Position numbers and translations under genes: made by a program
Shown: positions 17,011-27,274 of the stretch, piece by piece
Numbering within the stretch: position 1 is the stretch's first letter
Layout: every line of letters begins with the position of its first letter
The notes under the pieces: model-generated
What the model was told of the DNA's origin: nothing
Databases searched by the model: none
The model's input: the letters and a program-made list of their open reading frames with translations, nothing else
NCBI RefSeq assembly: GCF_001667775.1
Contig: NZ_LZJI01000073.1
Span: 1-64,000 of the forward strand
Reading direction: 5' to 3'
Source of the DNA: Mycobacterium sp. E1747
GTDB lineage: Bacteria > Actinomycetota > Actinomycetes > Mycobacteriales > Mycobacteriaceae
Length of the DNA: 64,000 nucleotides

Positions 17011-17301
17011 GTGGAGATCAACCGCACCCTCGCCCGAATCGCCGCCGGGGCCTTACTGGCCAGCGGCCTCGCGTCGGCCGGATCGGCTCTGGTCGAAGGC
17101 GTCGCCCAGGCGCAACCGGCTCCCGCGCCCCAGGTGTACTGGTGCCCGAACCAGCCGTGGAACCCGGCATGGGGCGAGAACAAGTACTGGAACCAATGCT
17201 GGGACACCGACAACCCGCCGCACTTGCCTCCCCCGCCTCCTTCTCGCGCGCCGAGCTTCAACTGCGGCCTGTTCTGGTGCCCCGTACCGCCGCACCCCTG
17301 A
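17011..17301 (+). CDS. Small secreted proline-rich protein
   Basis: A 96-residue protein with a predicted Sec signal peptide: EINRTLARIAAG, then a hydrophobic core and AQAQ near residue 33 as the probable cleavage site. The mature part is rich in Trp, Pro, Asn and Cys (YWCPNQPWNPAWGENKYWNQ and FNCGLFWCPVPP). Four Cys residues suggest two disulfides. The GTG at 17011 is chosen because AAAGGA lies seven bases before it. No function is known. It ends four bases from the convergent bkdC. Confidence 0.75.
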   Translation: MEINRTLARIAAGALLASGLASAGSALVEGVAQAQPAPAPQVYWCPNQPWNPAWGENKYWNQCWDTDNPPHLPPPPPSRAPSFNCGLFWCPVPPHP

Positions 17302-17305
17302 GCTC

Positions 17306-18463
17306 TCACAGGTCGAGCAACGCGGTCAGCGGTGACTCCACCAGATCCCGCAGTCCGGTGACGAACCGGGCCGCTTGGGCGCCGTCGGCGACGCGATGGT
17401 CGAAGACACAGGTCAGCGTCATCGTCGGGCGCACCACGACCTGATCGTCGACGGCGACCGGGCGCGGTTTGATGGCGCCCATCCCAAGGATGGCCGCTTC
17501 CGGGTGGTTGATCACCGGCACGCCGTCGTCGGCGCCCAGCGCCCCGAAGTTGGACACGGTGAAGGTGGAGCCGCGCAACTCCCCCGGCGTCAGCGTGCCC
17601 GCCCGCGCACCGCTGATCAACTCGGCTGCCCGAGTTGCCAGTTCGCGGGTGTTCTTGTCGTGCGCGTCGGCGATCACCGGGACCAGCAGGCCCCGCGGGG
17701 TGGCCACTCCGAATCCCAGGTGCACCCGCCGGTGGACTCGAACCTGCGGGCCGTCGGGCGAGTCGACCCAAGTCGAGTTGAGAATCTCGTTGTGCCGCAG
17801 CGCAATGAGTAACAACCGCATGGTCAGGACGAACGGCGTGACCTTCTGGTCGGCAGCCGTTCGGTCCGCCAGCCGCAAGAGTTCGGTGCAGTCGACCGCG
17901 ACGCTGACTTTGGCGGCCGGGATCTCCTTGTGCGACAACGTCATCTTCTCGGCCATCCTGGCCTGCACGCCGCGGACGGGTCGGACGTCGGCCCCGTTTT
18001 GGTCGGCCGCCGCCAGCACGTCCGCGCGGGTGATGATGCGGTCGGGATCGCGCTGCAGCGAGCGCAGGTCCACCATCAGTTCCTTGGCCAGTTTGCGCGC
18101 CGGAGGGGCGGCGAGCGGGCGGCCGGTCCGTCGGCTGGCGTCGATGCCCTCGTCCGCCCCGTAGCCGACGAGCGTGGGCACCGTATCTGCCGTCGGCGGG
18201 ATGGCCCCATTCGCCGGTGCCGTATCGATGCGAACGAGCACCGCCCCCACGTCGAGCACATCGCCTTCGGCGCCGTGCGTTTCGACGATTCGCCCCGCAT
18301 AGGGACTGGGAAGCTCGACCTCGGCCTTGGCGGTCTCCACCGAACACAACACCTGGTTGAGCTCGACGTCGTCGCCCGCGGCGACGTTCCAGTGCGTCAC
18401 CGTCACTTCCTGCAATCCCTCACCGAGGTCGGGAACACGGAACTCCTTGATCCCTGCGGTCAT
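17306..18463 (-). CDS. bkdC: Branched-chain alpha-keto acid dehydrogenase E2 (dihydrolipoamide acyltransferase)
   Basis: A 385-residue E2 subunit. The N-terminal lipoyl domain has DLGEGLQEV and the lipoylated Lys in [13 protein letters not shown] (Lys46); a peripheral-subunit-binding domain follows ([14 protein letters not shown]), then the acyltransferase core ending with the catalytic FDHRVADG. It transfers the branched acyl group to CoA in Val/Leu/Ile breakdown. The ATG at 18463 overlaps the bkdB stop by four bases. The gene order bkdA-bkdB-bkdC matches Rv2497c-Rv2495c. No E3 gene is present nearby, so E3 is presumably supplied by the shared Lpd. Confidence 0.95.
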   Translation of the reverse strand: MTAGIKEFRVPDLGEGLQEVTVTHWNVAAGDDVELNQVLCSVETAKAEVELPSPYAGRIVETHGAEGDVLDVGAVLVRIDTAPANGAIPPTADTVPTLVGYGADEGIDASRRTGRPLAAPPARKLAKELMVDLRSLQRDPDRIITRADVLAAADQNGADVRPVRGVQARMAEKMTLSHKEIPAAKVSVAVDCTELLRLADRTAADQKVTPFVLTMRLLLIALRHNEILNSTWVDSPDGPQVRVHRRVHLGFGVATPRGLLVPVIADAHDKNTRELATRAAELISGARAGTLTPGELRGSTFTVSNFGALGADDGVPVINHPEAAILGMGAIKPRPVAVDDQVVVRPTMTLTCVFDHRVADGAQAARFVTGLRDLVESPLTALLDL

Positions 18464-19506
18464 GGCAACTCCAGCGCACGCTCGACGCAGTCCAGCAGCC
18501 GGTCGGGGCCGGGCAACCACAGCCGCTCCAGTCGGGCCGGCGGGTAGGGGGTGTCAAATCCGCAGGCGCGCAACACCGGCGCCTCGAGCTCGTAGAACAT
18601 GTCCTCTTGAATCCTGGCGGCCAATCCGGCGCCGTACCCCAGGCTGCGGGGCCCCTCATGCATCACCACGCAACGCCCGGTCCGATGAATCGACGCCGCG
18701 ACGGTATCGAAGTCCAGCGGGACGAGTGAGCGCAGGTCGATGACCTCCAGGCTCCAACCACGTTGCCGCTGGGCCTCTTCCGCGGCGCCGACCGCGGTGC
18801 TGACCAAGCTGCCGTAGGTCACGACGGTGACATCGGAGCCGGTTCGGCGCACCATCGCCCGGCCGATCGGCGGTTCGGGCCGTTCGGTGTCGACGGTGCC
18901 GCGCACCTGATAGCGCCGCTTCGGCTCGAGGTACATCACCGGGTCGGGGCAGGCGATCGCGTGGCGAAGCAGCCAGTACGCGTCCGCCGGGCTGGACGGA
19001 ACCACCACCTTCAGGCCGGCGGTGTGGGCCCAATACGACTCGGTGGAGTCCGAATGATGTTCGGCCGCACCGATTCCGCCGAAGGACGGGATTCGCACCG
19101 TCACCGGCATGTTGATCTCGCCGCGGGTTCGAGTGCGGTACTTCGCCAGGTGGCTGACCACCTGATCGAAGGCGGGGTAGGAGAACCCGTCGAACTGGAT
19201 CTCGGGCACTGGCACGAAGCCGCGAAGCGCCAGCCCCACCGCGATCCCGATGATGGCCGACTCCGCCAGCGGCGTGTCGAAACAGCGTTTCTCACTGAAC
19301 GTTTCGGCCAGGCCCTCGGTTACCCGGAAGACTCCCCCCTCGACCGAGACGTCCTCTCCGAACACCAGCACCCGGTCGTCGGCGGCCATCGCGTCATGCA
19401 GGGCACGGTTGAGCGCCTGCACCATGGTCAGCGACTGCGCGACGTCGGACGCTGCGGCAGTGAGCGTTTCGTCGGAGCTGGCCGGACGATCCGCGAGCTG
19501 GGTCAT
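18460..19506 (-). CDS. bkdB: Branched-chain alpha-keto acid dehydrogenase E1 beta subunit
   Basis: A 348-residue E1-beta subunit, the same length as Rv2496c. Markers are [39 protein letters not shown] and [14 protein letters not shown], then the C-terminal transketolase domain with [14 protein letters not shown]. It forms the thiamin-diphosphate E1 heterotetramer with BkdA. The start follows the bkdA stop directly (TGA then ATG), and the stop overlaps bkdC. Confidence 0.96.
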   Translation of the reverse strand: MTQLADRPASSDETLTAAASDVAQSLTMVQALNRALHDAMAADDRVLVFGEDVSVEGGVFRVTEGLAETFSEKRCFDTPLAESAIIGIAVGLALRGFVPVPEIQFDGFSYPAFDQVVSHLAKYRTRTRGEINMPVTVRIPSFGGIGAAEHHSDSTESYWAHTAGLKVVVPSSPADAYWLLRHAIACPDPVMYLEPKRRYQVRGTVDTERPEPPIGRAMVRRTGSDVTVVTYGSLVSTAVGAAEEAQRQRGWSLEVIDLRSLVPLDFDTVAASIHRTGRCVVMHEGPRSLGYGAGLAARIQEDMFYELEAPVLRACGFDTPYPPARLERLWLPGPDRLLDCVERALELP

Positions 19507-20607
19507 TCAGGCCTCCCCATCGCTGCGGTCCAGTTCTGCTCGCAGCTGTTGGCGCTGCGCCTCCAGACCGGGTGTCATCTCGGCGTACACCGTGGTGAAC
19601 ACCTCGTCGATGTCGAAATCGGGTGCGCCGAACACCGCGTCACGCAGATCCGCGCGCATTCGTTTGGCGCGCGCGGCGACCCGGTCTTCCAAGCGGTTCG
19701 ACCACAGCCCCTGCTGCTCAAGGTAGGTGCGATAGCGCGGGATCGGGTCGAGCGCGGCCCAACGGTCCACCTCCTCCTGCGTCCGGTAGCGGCTGGGATC
19801 GTCGGAGGTGGTGTGCGGGCCGAGCCGGTAGGTGACCGCCTCGATCAGGGTCGGCCCACCGCCGGCGCGGGCGCGGGCGGCGGCCTCGGCCATCACCGCG
19901 TAGCAGGCCAGCACATCGTTTCCGTCCACCCGGATTCCGGGCATGCCGTAGCCGATTGCCTTGTGCGCGATGGACGGCGCCGCGGTCTGTTTGTAGATCG
20001 GCACCGAGATGGCCCACTGGTTGTTCTGCACGAAAAACACGCACGGCGTGGCGAACACGGCCGCGAAATTCAGCGCCTCGTGGACGTCCCCGACACTGGT
20101 GGCGCCGTCACCGAGGAAGGCCACCGTCACCGAATCCTCGCCGAGGCGCTGGGCGGCCATCGCGGCGCCGACGGCGTGCAGGGTCTGGGTGCCGATCGGG
20201 ATCGAGGTCGGGGCGCAGCATTTCTTGGTGAATTCCAGTCCGCCGTGCCAGGTTCCGCGCCAAACCGCGCCGACGTGCCCGGGCGGGATGCCGCGGACCA
20301 GGTACGCACCGAGTTCGCGGTATTGGGGAAACAGCCAGTCCGTCTTGCGCAGACAGGCCGTCGCACCCACCTGGGCGGCCTCCTGACCGCGACAAGACGC
20401 GAACAGCGCCAACTCCCCCTGGCGTTTGAGGTTGACGAACTCGGTGTCCAGCTCGCGGGTGACCACCATCATTTCGTAGAGCCAGCACAGCGTCTCGGCC
20501 GGAAGATCGCGGCCGTACCGGGGTTCTTGGGTCGGAGCGCCGTCGGCGGCGACGAGTTGCACGGGCTCGAGGTCGACGGTCATCGGCAATTGGGGCACCA
20601 TCGCCAT
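19507..20607 (-). CDS. bkdA: Branched-chain alpha-keto acid dehydrogenase E1 alpha subunit
   Basis: A 366-residue E1-alpha subunit. The thiamin diphosphate/Mg motif starts at GDG (residues 166-168) and ends at NN (195-196), with the spacing expected of the family. SCRGQEAAQVG and YRTQEEVDRW are further markers. It decarboxylates branched-chain 2-oxo acids. It is the first gene of the bkdABC unit and has 236 bases of non-coding DNA upstream, so it probably has its own promoter besides any read-through from citE. Confidence 0.95.
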   Translation of the reverse strand: MAMVPQLPMTVDLEPVQLVAADGAPTQEPRYGRDLPAETLCWLYEMMVVTRELDTEFVNLKRQGELALFASCRGQEAAQVGATACLRKTDWLFPQYRELGAYLVRGIPPGHVGAVWRGTWHGGLEFTKKCCAPTSIPIGTQTLHAVGAAMAAQRLGEDSVTVAFLGDGATSVGDVHEALNFAAVFATPCVFFVQNNQWAISVPIYKQTAAPSIAHKAIGYGMPGIRVDGNDVLACYAVMAEAAARARAGGGPTLIEAVTYRLGPHTTSDDPSRYRTQEEVDRWAALDPIPRYRTYLEQQGLWSNRLEDRVAARAKRMRADLRDAVFGAPDFDIDEVFTTVYAEMTPGLEAQRQQLRAELDRSDGEA

Positions 20608-20843
20608 ACCGTCTCCCTACTTCGGTGCCGCAGGGGTCACAGCAAAAACTCAGCCGGGACCTACCGCGAGCCGAAGCCGATCGCCAGCTACCCGAAAGGC
20701 TTCGCTCGCCGCGACACTGGCGTATCCACCATTATGCGCCCGAATGAGAGGAGACCGCGGTGATCGCGAACGTGTCGCGCGCACCCGGTCGGAGCTTAAA
20801 ACCACGACTTCTGATTTCGGATCGCCGGTGACTTTCGCGGAGT
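20608..20843 (-). promoter_or_regulatory. Probable bkdABC promoter region
   Basis: Non-coding gap between citE and bkdA, both on the minus strand. Minus-strand CATAAT at 20736-20731 is a fair -10 candidate, about 120 bases before the bkdA start; no convincing -35 is paired with it. No copy of the GTTA-type dyad seen beside bkaR is visible here. Confidence 0.3.
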
Positions 20844-21665
20844 TCACCCGGTCGCGGACTGCCCCGCCCTGCGCACCAGCATTTCCGCGTGCTTGAGCAC
20901 CGGCGAATCCACCATCTGACCCTCGAACGCGAAAACGCCGCGCTCGCTGCGCGCCGCAGCCAATACCCTTCGCGCCCAGTCGAGTTTTTCCTCGGTGGGG
21001 CGGTAGGCGTCGCGCACAACGGGGATCTGGGTCGGGTGGATGCAGACGGTCCCATGGAAACCCACCGCTACGGCGTCGGCGGCCTCGGCCCGCAAGCCTT
21101 CGACGTCGTGGATGTCCAGATGCACCGAATCCAGGGCGGCCCGGCCGAAGGTGGACGCCGCCAGCAGCACCGTCGACCGGACGTGGCGGGCGACGTCGCG
21201 GTAGGTGCCGTCAGCCAGGCGGTTGGAGCTGCCGCCCAGGGCCGCGACGAGATCCTCGGCACCCCACATCATGGCGATGGTCCCCTGCGCGGCGGCGATC
21301 TCGGTGCTGAAGACCGCGCCGCGGGGCGTTTCGATCAGCGCAATGACGTTGCGCGGCGCCAGCGCCGAAACCTGCGCGGCCGATTCCGTCTTGGAGAGCA
21401 TCACCGTCGTGTAGGGAGTCTCGGCCAGGGCGTCCAGGTCGCGGCCGTGGTCGTCGGTGCCGGCCGCGTTGATGCGCACCACGGTGCGGTCGGGATCCAG
21501 CGGGGTCTCGCGCAGCGCCTTGCGCGCGGCGGGCTTGTCCGCCTCCGCCACGCCGTCCTCGAGGTCAAGGATCACCACGTCGGCCGCGGCGGCGGCCTTG
21601 GCGAACCGCTCGGGACGGTCCGCTGGGCAGAAGAGCCAACCCGGGCCGGCGTCGTGCAGGTTCAT
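20844..21665 (-). CDS. citE: CitE-like acyl-CoA lyase (beta-hydroxyacyl-CoA / citramalyl-CoA lyase)
   Basis: A 273-residue TIM-barrel lyase, the same length as Rv2498c. Visible are FCPADRPERFAKA, the acidic DVVILDLEDGV, IALIETPRGAV and MMWGAEDLVAALGG, with IHPTQIPVV near the C terminus. Rv2498c is known to cleave (S)-citramalyl-CoA and (R)-HMG-CoA type substrates in itaconate and leucine degradation, and no citrate lyase alpha or gamma gene is present here. That function fits its neighbours: the MaoC hydratase, fadE19 and the acyl-CoA carboxylase. Confidence 0.93.
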   Translation of the reverse strand: MNLHDAGPGWLFCPADRPERFAKAAAAADVVILDLEDGVAEADKPAARKALRETPLDPDRTVVRINAAGTDDHGRDLDALAETPYTTVMLSKTESAAQVSALAPRNVIALIETPRGAVFSTEIAAAQGTIAMMWGAEDLVAALGGSSNRLADGTYRDVARHVRSTVLLAASTFGRAALDSVHLDIHDVEGLRAEAADAVAVGFHGTVCIHPTQIPVVRDAYRPTEEKLDWARRVLAAARSERGVFAFEGQMVDSPVLKHAEMLVRRAGQSATG

Positions 21666-21676
21666 CGGTTCTCCTC

Positions 21677-22156
21677 TTAGTCGGGGCGCTTCTGGACCAG
21701 CGTGGTGCGCACGGCGCGCGCAACGACATCGCCGTCCTGGTTGCGCCCCGTGTGCTCGAGAGTAACGATGCCCTCGCCGGGCCGGCTCTTCGACTCACGT
21801 TTGCCGGTGCACACCGTTTCCGCATACAGCGTGTCACCGTGGAAGACCGGCTTGGGAAACGACACCTCGGAGAATCCGAGATTGGCGACGATGGTGCCCA
21901 GCGTCAGCTGTGACACCGACAGCCCGACCACCGTCGACAACGTGAACATGGAGTTCACCAGGCGCTCGCCCCGAAAGCCCGGCTGTTGGGCGGCCCACGC
22001 CGCATCCAGGTGCAACGACTGGGTGTTCATCGTCAGCGTGGTGAACAACACGTTGTCGGCTTCGGTGACCGTGCGACCGGGCCGGTGCAGGTACGTTGTG
22101 CCGATCTCGAATTCCTCAAACCACAGGCCCCGCTGGATAATTGACTTGTCGCTCAT
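21677..22156 (-). CDS. MaoC-like hydratase (itaconyl/mesaconyl-CoA hydratase type)
   Basis: A 159-residue single hotdog-fold protein, homologous in place and length to Rv2499c. FEEFEIGTTYLHRPGRTVTEAD is followed by the central helix LHLDAAWAAQQPGFRGERLVN; the Asp and His in this region (NTQSLHLD) are the catalytic pair of R-specific hydratases. It is proposed to hydrate itaconyl-CoA or a related C5/C6 enoyl-CoA before cleavage by CitE. Its ATG overlaps the fadE19 stop (ATGA), and citE follows 11 bases later. Confidence 0.9.
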   Translation of the reverse strand: MSDKSIIQRGLWFEEFEIGTTYLHRPGRTVTEADNVLFTTLTMNTQSLHLDAAWAAQQPGFRGERLVNSMFTLSTVVGLSVSQLTLGTIVANLGFSEVSFPKPVFHGDTLYAETVCTGKRESKSRPGEGIVTLEHTGRNQDGDVVARAVRTTLVQKRPD

Positions 22157-23319
22157 GACAGCCCCAGCGACCGCGCGATGAGCATCAGCTGCACCTCGGT
22201 GGTGCCCTCACCGATCTCGAGGATCTTGCTGTCGCGGTAGTGACGTGCCACCGGGTACTCGTTCATGAATCCGTACCCGCCGTGGATCTGGGTGGCGTCG
22301 CGCGCGTTGTCCATGGCCGCCTCCGACGCGATCATCTTCGCGATCGCCGCCTCCTTCTTGAACGGCTTGCCGGCCAACATCTTTGCGGCCGCATCGTAAT
22401 ACGCCGTGCGGGCGACGTGGGCGCGGGCTTCCATCCGGGCGATCTTGAAGCTGATCGCCTGGTAGGACCCGATCGGCTGGCCGAAGGACTGGCGTTGCGT
22501 GGCGTACTTGACGCTCTCGTCGACGCAGCCCTGCGCGGCGCCGGTCGCCAGTGCGGCGATCGCGATGCGGCCCTCGTCCAGGATGGACAGGAAGTTGGCG
22601 TAGCCGGTTCCGCGGGGACCGAGCAGGTTCTCCTCCGGCACGCGGGCGTCGGCGAAGCTCAACGGGTGGGTGTCGGAGGCATTCCAACCGACCTTGCTGT
22701 AAACCGGTTCGACGGTGAATCCCGGTGTGCCGTTGGGCACGATGATCGTCGAGATCTCTTTCTTGCCGTCACCGATCGTTCCCGTGACGGCGGTGACGGT
22801 GACCAGTTTGGTGATGTCGGTGCCGGAGTTGGTGATGAACTGCTTGCTGCCGTTGATCACCCACTCACCGTCATCGAGACGGGCCGTGGTCCGGGTGGCG
22901 CCCGCGTCGGAACCGGCACCCGGCTCGGTGAGCCCGAAGGCGGCCAGGGCCCGGCCGGCCGTCAAGTCCGGCAGCCACTTGCTTTTCTGCTCTTTGGAGC
23001 CGAAGCGGAAGATCGGCATCGCGCCGAGGCTGACACCGGCCTCCAAGGTGATCGCCACCGATTGGTCGACCCTTCCCAGTTCCTCGAGCGCCAGCGACAG
23101 GGCAAAGTAATCACCGCCCATGCCGCCGTACTCCTCGGGGAACGGCAGGCCGAACAACCCCATCTCGCCCATTTTGGCGACGACTTCGTACGGGAAGCTG
23201 TGCTCTTCATCGTGTTTGGCCGAAACGGGTGCGACCACGGTGCGCGCGAACTCGGCGACCGTGGCGCGAAGATCCTCGTATTCCTTGGTCAGCGTTCCCG
23301 CGCTGGTGGATGTCGTCAT
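22153..23319 (-). CDS. fadE19: Acyl-CoA dehydrogenase, FadE19 (isovaleryl-CoA dehydrogenase type)
   Basis: A 388-residue acyl-CoA dehydrogenase with [19 protein letters not shown] (acyl/FAD binding), [31 protein letters not shown] and the C-terminal [12 protein letters not shown], where the Glu before Gly-Thr is the canonical catalytic base. It oxidises short branched acyl-CoAs made by BKDH. The ATG at 23319 overlaps the stop of accA1 by four bases, placing it inside the accD1-accA1-fadE19-MaoC-citE operon. Confidence 0.94.
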   Translation of the reverse strand: MTTSTSAGTLTKEYEDLRATVAEFARTVVAPVSAKHDEEHSFPYEVVAKMGEMGLFGLPFPEEYGGMGGDYFALSLALEELGRVDQSVAITLEAGVSLGAMPIFRFGSKEQKSKWLPDLTAGRALAAFGLTEPGAGSDAGATRTTARLDDGEWVINGSKQFITNSGTDITKLVTVTAVTGTIGDGKKEISTIIVPNGTPGFTVEPVYSKVGWNASDTHPLSFADARVPEENLLGPRGTGYANFLSILDEGRIAIAALATGAAQGCVDESVKYATQRQSFGQPIGSYQAISFKIARMEARAHVARTAYYDAAAKMLAGKPFKKEAAIAKMIASEAAMDNARDATQIHGGYGFMNEYPVARHYRDSKILEIGEGTTEVQLMLIARSLGLS

Positions 23320-25319
23320 GTTTCGTCCTCACTCGAATCTGCTGCTTCGGGCTCTTCGGGCACCAGCCGGGCCAGTACCTGGTCGACCGTGACCTGGTCG
23401 CCGACGGAGACCAAGAGCTCCACTCGTCCCGAAACGGGTGCGGGGAGCGAGTGTTCCATCTTCATCGCCTCCACGACCACCACCACGTCCCCCTCGGACA
23501 CCTCGTCGCCGGAAGCGGCCTGGACCGCGATCACGCTGCCGGGCATGGGGCTGAGGATCTCGGCCTGCTGCGCACCGGCGGCGCGGTGGATCTTGTGTTC
23601 CTCGGCCTCGCGCAGGTGCCACGCTCCCCGTTCGTCGGCGATCCACAGATGCCGGTCGGCCTCCGCCCAACGGTATTCGCGGCGCACGCCGTCCAGCGTG
23701 ACGTCCATCCGTTCCCCGTCCACTTGCACGGCGGCGCACTGGATCTCGCCAGCACCCACCTGTACCCGGGCGTCGGTGGGTGGTCCCCAAACCGACACGG
23801 TGTCGCTGCGCAACGGGGTCTGCATCTCGGTCCGCACGGGCGCGGGCGCGCCCCCGACCCGCCATCCGGTCGGGACGGCCCAAGGGTTGCCCGCGGCGCG
23901 CCGGTCCAGCGCCCACTGGCGATAGAGCCCCCCGGCGGCGAGCACGTCGTCGGGCGCCGGCAATGGCGCGAAGTCCGCCACCCTCTCGTCCAGCAGCGCC
24001 GTATCGAGGTCACCGGCTTGCACCCGCTCGTCGGCGAGCAGGAACCGGAGGAACTCGATGTTGGTCTGCACGCCCAGGATCGCGGTCTGCGTGAGCGCCG
24101 CGTCGAGTTTCGCCAACGCCTCGTCGCGGTCGTCGCCGTAGGCGATCACCTTGCTCAGCATCGGGTCGTAATCACTGCCCACCACCGTGCCCGCCAGCAG
24201 CGACGAGTCGACCCGCACGCCGGCACCCGACGGTTCGGATACCCGCAGCACCTTGCCGCCGGTGGGCAGGAATCCCCGCGCGGGGTCCTCGGCGTACACC
24301 CGGGCCTCGATCGCGTGGCCCCGCAGTTCGACGTCGTCCTGCGCGAACCCCAGCTTCTCGCCCGCGGCCACCCGAAGCTGCCACTCGACCAGGTCCAGGC
24401 CGGTAACCGCCTCGGTGACGGGGTGTTCCACCTGAAGGCGGGTGTTCATCTCCATGAAAAAGAACTCGTCGGGCCGGTCGGCGGAGACGATGAACTCCAC
24501 TGTGCCCGCGCCGACGTAATCGACGCTGCGGGCGGTGTTGCACGCCGCCGCCCCGATGCGCGCGCGGGTCTGTGGGTCGAGCAAGGGGGACGGCGCCTCC
24601 TCGATCACCTTCTGGTGGCGGCGCTGCAGGCTGCATTCGCGCTCACCCAGGTGCACCACGTTGCCGTGCGTGTCGGCGAGCACCTGCACTTCGATATGTC
24701 TGGGGCGCAAGACAAATCGTTCCAGAAAAAGGGTGTCGTCACCGAACGCGGCGGCGGCCTCCCGTCGCGCGCCGACCAGCGCGTCGCGCAGCCGGCTCGG
24801 GTCGTCCACCAGGCGCATGCCCTTGCCGCCGCCGCCCGCCGAGGGCTTGATCAGCACCGGATAGCCGATTTCGTCTGCGGCCGAGGCTAACTCGTCGTCG
24901 CTCAGCCCCGGCTTGGCCACCCCGGGCACCACCGGCACGTCGAAGGCGGCGACCGCGTTCTTGGCGGTGATCTTGTCGCCCATCACCTGGATGGCTCGCG
25001 CCGGCGGGCCGAGGAACACCACGCCGGCCCGCTCGCAGGCGGCGGCGAATTCGGCGTTCTCGGAGAGGAATCCGTAGCCCGGATGGATCGCCCGGGCACC
25101 GGTGCGTGCCGCCGCATCGAGCACCTTGCCGATGTCGAGGTAGCTCTCGCGGGCAGGGGCGGGACCGAGGCGGACGGCCGCGTCGGCCTCCTGGACATGC
25201 CGGGCCTCGACGTCGGCGTCGCTGTACACCGCGACCGATCGGATACCCAGCCGGCGCAGGGTGCGCATCACCCGGACAGCGATCTCGCCGCGGTTGGCCA
25301 CCAAGACGGTCTCGAACAT
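23316..25319 (-). CDS. accA1: Acyl-CoA carboxylase alpha subunit (biotin carboxylase plus biotin carrier)
   Basis: A 667-residue alpha chain. The N-terminal biotin carboxylase domain starts [17 protein letters not shown], with the ATP-grasp loop [14 protein letters not shown] and [14 protein letters not shown]; the C terminus carries the biotin site EAMKMEHS (Lys near residue 621). With AccD1 it carboxylates 3-methylcrotonyl-CoA in leucine degradation. An in-frame ATG at 25325, overlapping the accD1 stop by one base, would add two residues and is an equal candidate. Confidence 0.95.
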   Translation of the reverse strand: MFETVLVANRGEIAVRVMRTLRRLGIRSVAVYSDADVEARHVQEADAAVRLGPAPARESYLDIGKVLDAAARTGARAIHPGYGFLSENAEFAAACERAGVVFLGPPARAIQVMGDKITAKNAVAAFDVPVVPGVAKPGLSDDELASAADEIGYPVLIKPSAGGGGKGMRLVDDPSRLRDALVGARREAAAAFGDDTLFLERFVLRPRHIEVQVLADTHGNVVHLGERECSLQRRHQKVIEEAPSPLLDPQTRARIGAAACNTARSVDYVGAGTVEFIVSADRPDEFFFMEMNTRLQVEHPVTEAVTGLDLVEWQLRVAAGEKLGFAQDDVELRGHAIEARVYAEDPARGFLPTGGKVLRVSEPSGAGVRVDSSLLAGTVVGSDYDPMLSKVIAYGDDRDEALAKLDAALTQTAILGVQTNIEFLRFLLADERVQAGDLDTALLDERVADFAPLPAPDDVLAAGGLYRQWALDRRAAGNPWAVPTGWRVGGAPAPVRTEMQTPLRSDTVSVWGPPTDARVQVGAGEIQCAAVQVDGERMDVTLDGVRREYRWAEADRHLWIADERGAWHLREAEEHKIHRAAGAQQAEILSPMPGSVIAVQAASGDEVSEGDVVVVVEAMKMEHSLPAPVSGRVELLVSVGDQVTVDQVLARLVPEEPEAADSSEDET

Positions 25320-25324
25320 GGTCA

Positions 25325-26911
25325 TCACATCCGGAAGACGCCGTAGGAGACCGGATCCAGCGGGGCGTGGGCGCATACCGAAAGGGCAAGCCCGACAACG
25401 GTTCTGGTGTCAGCGGGGTCGATGATGCCGTCGTCCCACAGTCGGGCGGTCGAATAGTACGGGTTGCCCTGGTCCTCGTATTGCGCGCGAATGGGCGCCT
25501 TGAACGCCTCCTCCTCGTCGGGCGGCCAGGGTTTTCCGGCCGCGGCGAGCTGTTCGCCGCGCACCGTCGCCAGCACCGAGGCCGCCTGCTCACCGCCCAT
25601 GACCGAGATCCGGGCGTTGGGCCACATCCACAGGAAGCGTGGGGAGTACGCCCGGCCGCACATCGAATAGTTGCCCGCGCCATAGGATCCACCGATCACT
25701 ACGGTCAGCTTGGGCACCCGGGCGCAGGCCACGGCCGTCACCATCTTGGCGCCGTGCTTGGCGATGCCGCCGGCCTCGTAGTCACGGCCGACCATGAAGC
25801 CGGCGATGTTCTGCAGGAATAGCAGCGGGATCTTGCGTTTGTCGCACAGCTCGATGAAATGGGCGCCCTTCAAAGCGGATTCACTGAACAGGACGCCGTT
25901 GTTGGCGACGATCCCGACCGGGTGGCCGTGGATGCGGGCGAACGCGGTCACCAAAGTCTTGCCGTAATTGGCCTTGAACTCGCTGAATTCGCCGCCGTCG
26001 ACCAGCCGCACGACCACCTCGCGCACGTCGTAGGGCACCCGCGGATCCGGCGGCACCACATCGTAGAGCTCGCTCTGCGGGTGCTTGGGTTCGACGGACG
26101 GCAACACCTCCCATTGGGCGGGGTCGCGCGGGCCGAAGGTCGCGGCGATCGCCCTGACGATGCGCAGCGCGTGTTCGTCGTCGTCGGCGAGGTGGTCGGT
26201 GACACCGGAGATCCGCGAGTGCAGGTCTCCGCCGCCGAGGTCCTCCGCCGAGACCACCTCGCCGGTAGCGGCCTTCACCAGGGGCGGACCGCCCAGGAAG
26301 ATGGTCCCCTGCTCACGCACGATGACGGCCTCGTCGCTCATCGCCGGCACGTAGGCGCCGCCGGCCGTGCACGAACCGAGGACGGCGGCCACCTGCGGAA
26401 TCTCCTTGGCGCTCATGGTCGCCTGGTTGTAGAAGATACGGCCGAAGTGCTCGCGGTCGGGAAACACCTCGTCCTGGCGCGGCAGGAAGGCGCCGCCTGA
26501 GTCCACCAGGTAGATGCAGGGCAGGCGGTTCTGCAGCGCGACTTCCTGTGCGCGCAGGTGCTTCTTGACGGTCATCGGATAGTAGGTACCGCCCTTGACC
26601 GTCGCGTCGTTGGCGACGATCACGCACTCGCGGCCCGACACCCGGCCGATCCCGGTGATGATTCCGGCGCCCGGGGATTCGTCGTCGTACATGCCGTTGG
26701 CGGCCAGCGGGGCCAGTTCCAGGAACGGGCTGCCCGGGTCGAGCAGTCGATCCACCCGCTCGCGCGGTAGCAGCTTGCCGCGGCTGACGTGACGTTCGCG
26801 GGCGCGTTCGTTGCCGCCCAGCGCCGCGGCCGCCAGCTTGGCGTTCAACTCGGTCACCAGCCGGCGGTGCTCGTCGGCGAACGATGGCGCGGTCATCACT
26901 GCTGAACTCAC
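25325..26911 (-). CDS. accD1: Acyl-CoA carboxylase beta subunit (carboxyltransferase)
   Basis: A 528-residue carboxyltransferase with the two crotonase-like halves: [35 protein letters not shown], then [19 protein letters not shown] and [20 protein letters not shown]. These match methylcrotonyl-CoA carboxylase beta chains. The GTG at 26911 has GGGAGG six to seven bases upstream. Four bases (GTGA) overlap the stop of the scoB remnant, preserving the old scoB-accD1 junction. After loss of the genes ahead of it, accD1 is the first intact gene of the operon. Confidence 0.95.
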   Translation of the reverse strand: MSSAVMTAPSFADEHRRLVTELNAKLAAAALGGNERARERHVSRGKLLPRERVDRLLDPGSPFLELAPLAANGMYDDESPGAGIITGIGRVSGRECVIVANDATVKGGTYYPMTVKKHLRAQEVALQNRLPCIYLVDSGGAFLPRQDEVFPDREHFGRIFYNQATMSAKEIPQVAAVLGSCTAGGAYVPAMSDEAVIVREQGTIFLGGPPLVKAATGEVVSAEDLGGGDLHSRISGVTDHLADDDEHALRIVRAIAATFGPRDPAQWEVLPSVEPKHPQSELYDVVPPDPRVPYDVREVVVRLVDGGEFSEFKANYGKTLVTAFARIHGHPVGIVANNGVLFSESALKGAHFIELCDKRKIPLLFLQNIAGFMVGRDYEAGGIAKHGAKMVTAVACARVPKLTVVIGGSYGAGNYSMCGRAYSPRFLWMWPNARISVMGGEQAASVLATVRGEQLAAAGKPWPPDEEEAFKAPIRAQYEDQGNPYYSTARLWDDGIIDPADTRTVVGLALSVCAHAPLDPVSYGVFRM

Positions 26912-27132
26912 GAATGCCTCCCGGTCCTCGCCAGCACAAGCGGCGGTTCGGTCTTGTCGCGCACCTCGTCGGCCGAGACGCCGGGGGCGGTCTCGACGAA
27001 ACGCAGACCGTCATCGCATACGTCGATGCCGGCCAAGTCGGTGATGATGCGGTTCACGCAACCCGCGCCGGCCTGGTCCATCGCCGCAGCAACCTCCTTG
27101 CCGTCGGGCGGGGGTTTTGAGTTAATGCTCAT
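26908..27132 (-). pseudogene. scoB: 3' remnant of scoB (3-oxoacid/itaconate CoA-transferase subunit B)
   Basis: The reading frame ending at 26908 carries a typical ScoB C terminus: [15 protein letters not shown], then [20 protein letters not shown]. The rest of scoB is missing, as are scoA and fadD35, which precede accD1 in M. tuberculosis. The frame stays open back to an ATG at 27132 that lies inside a palindromic operator, so a 74-residue chimera could in principle be made, but it lacks the catalytic Glu domain of CoA-transferases. The last four bases overlap accD1. Confidence 0.8.
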
Positions 27133-27138
27133 TAACTC
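27119..27138. promoter_or_regulatory. Probable BkaR operator 1 (9-bp inverted repeat)
   Basis: Perfect arms GAGTTAATG and CATTAACTC separated by CT. It lies upstream of the accD1 operon and about 135 bases from the divergent TetR gene bkaR. A related 16-mer lies at 27239. Dyads of this size are typical of TetR-family repressors. Confidence 0.75.
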
Positions 27139-27238
27139 ACGGCTGAGAATACCATCATCGATCCCGCCGGTCCAGGGACGACGACACCGGACCGTCGCAC
27201 CCATTACGGCAGGTTAAGCCGCGGAAGACTCGTGCTAA

Positions 27239-27254
27239 GTTAGTGACGATTAAC
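27239..27254. promoter_or_regulatory. Probable BkaR operator 2
   Basis: GTTAGTGACGATTAAC matches the core of operator 1 (GTTAATGCTCATTAAC) at 12 of 16 positions, keeping the outer GTTA and TTAAC. It lies 20 bases before the bkaR ATG, well placed for autorepression. Confidence 0.6.
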
Positions 27255-27274
27255 CAACTGGACGGGGATTCGTC

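Noticed and set aside
18763..20763. Plus-strand open frame of 666 codons opposite bkdB and bkdA
   Set aside because: Antisense shadow; the minus strand carries two intact E1 subunits with all motifs and coupled junctions.
20650..20847. Small minus-strand open frame between citE and bkdA
   Set aside because: No ribosome site, no family resemblance, and it lies in the probable bkd promoter region.
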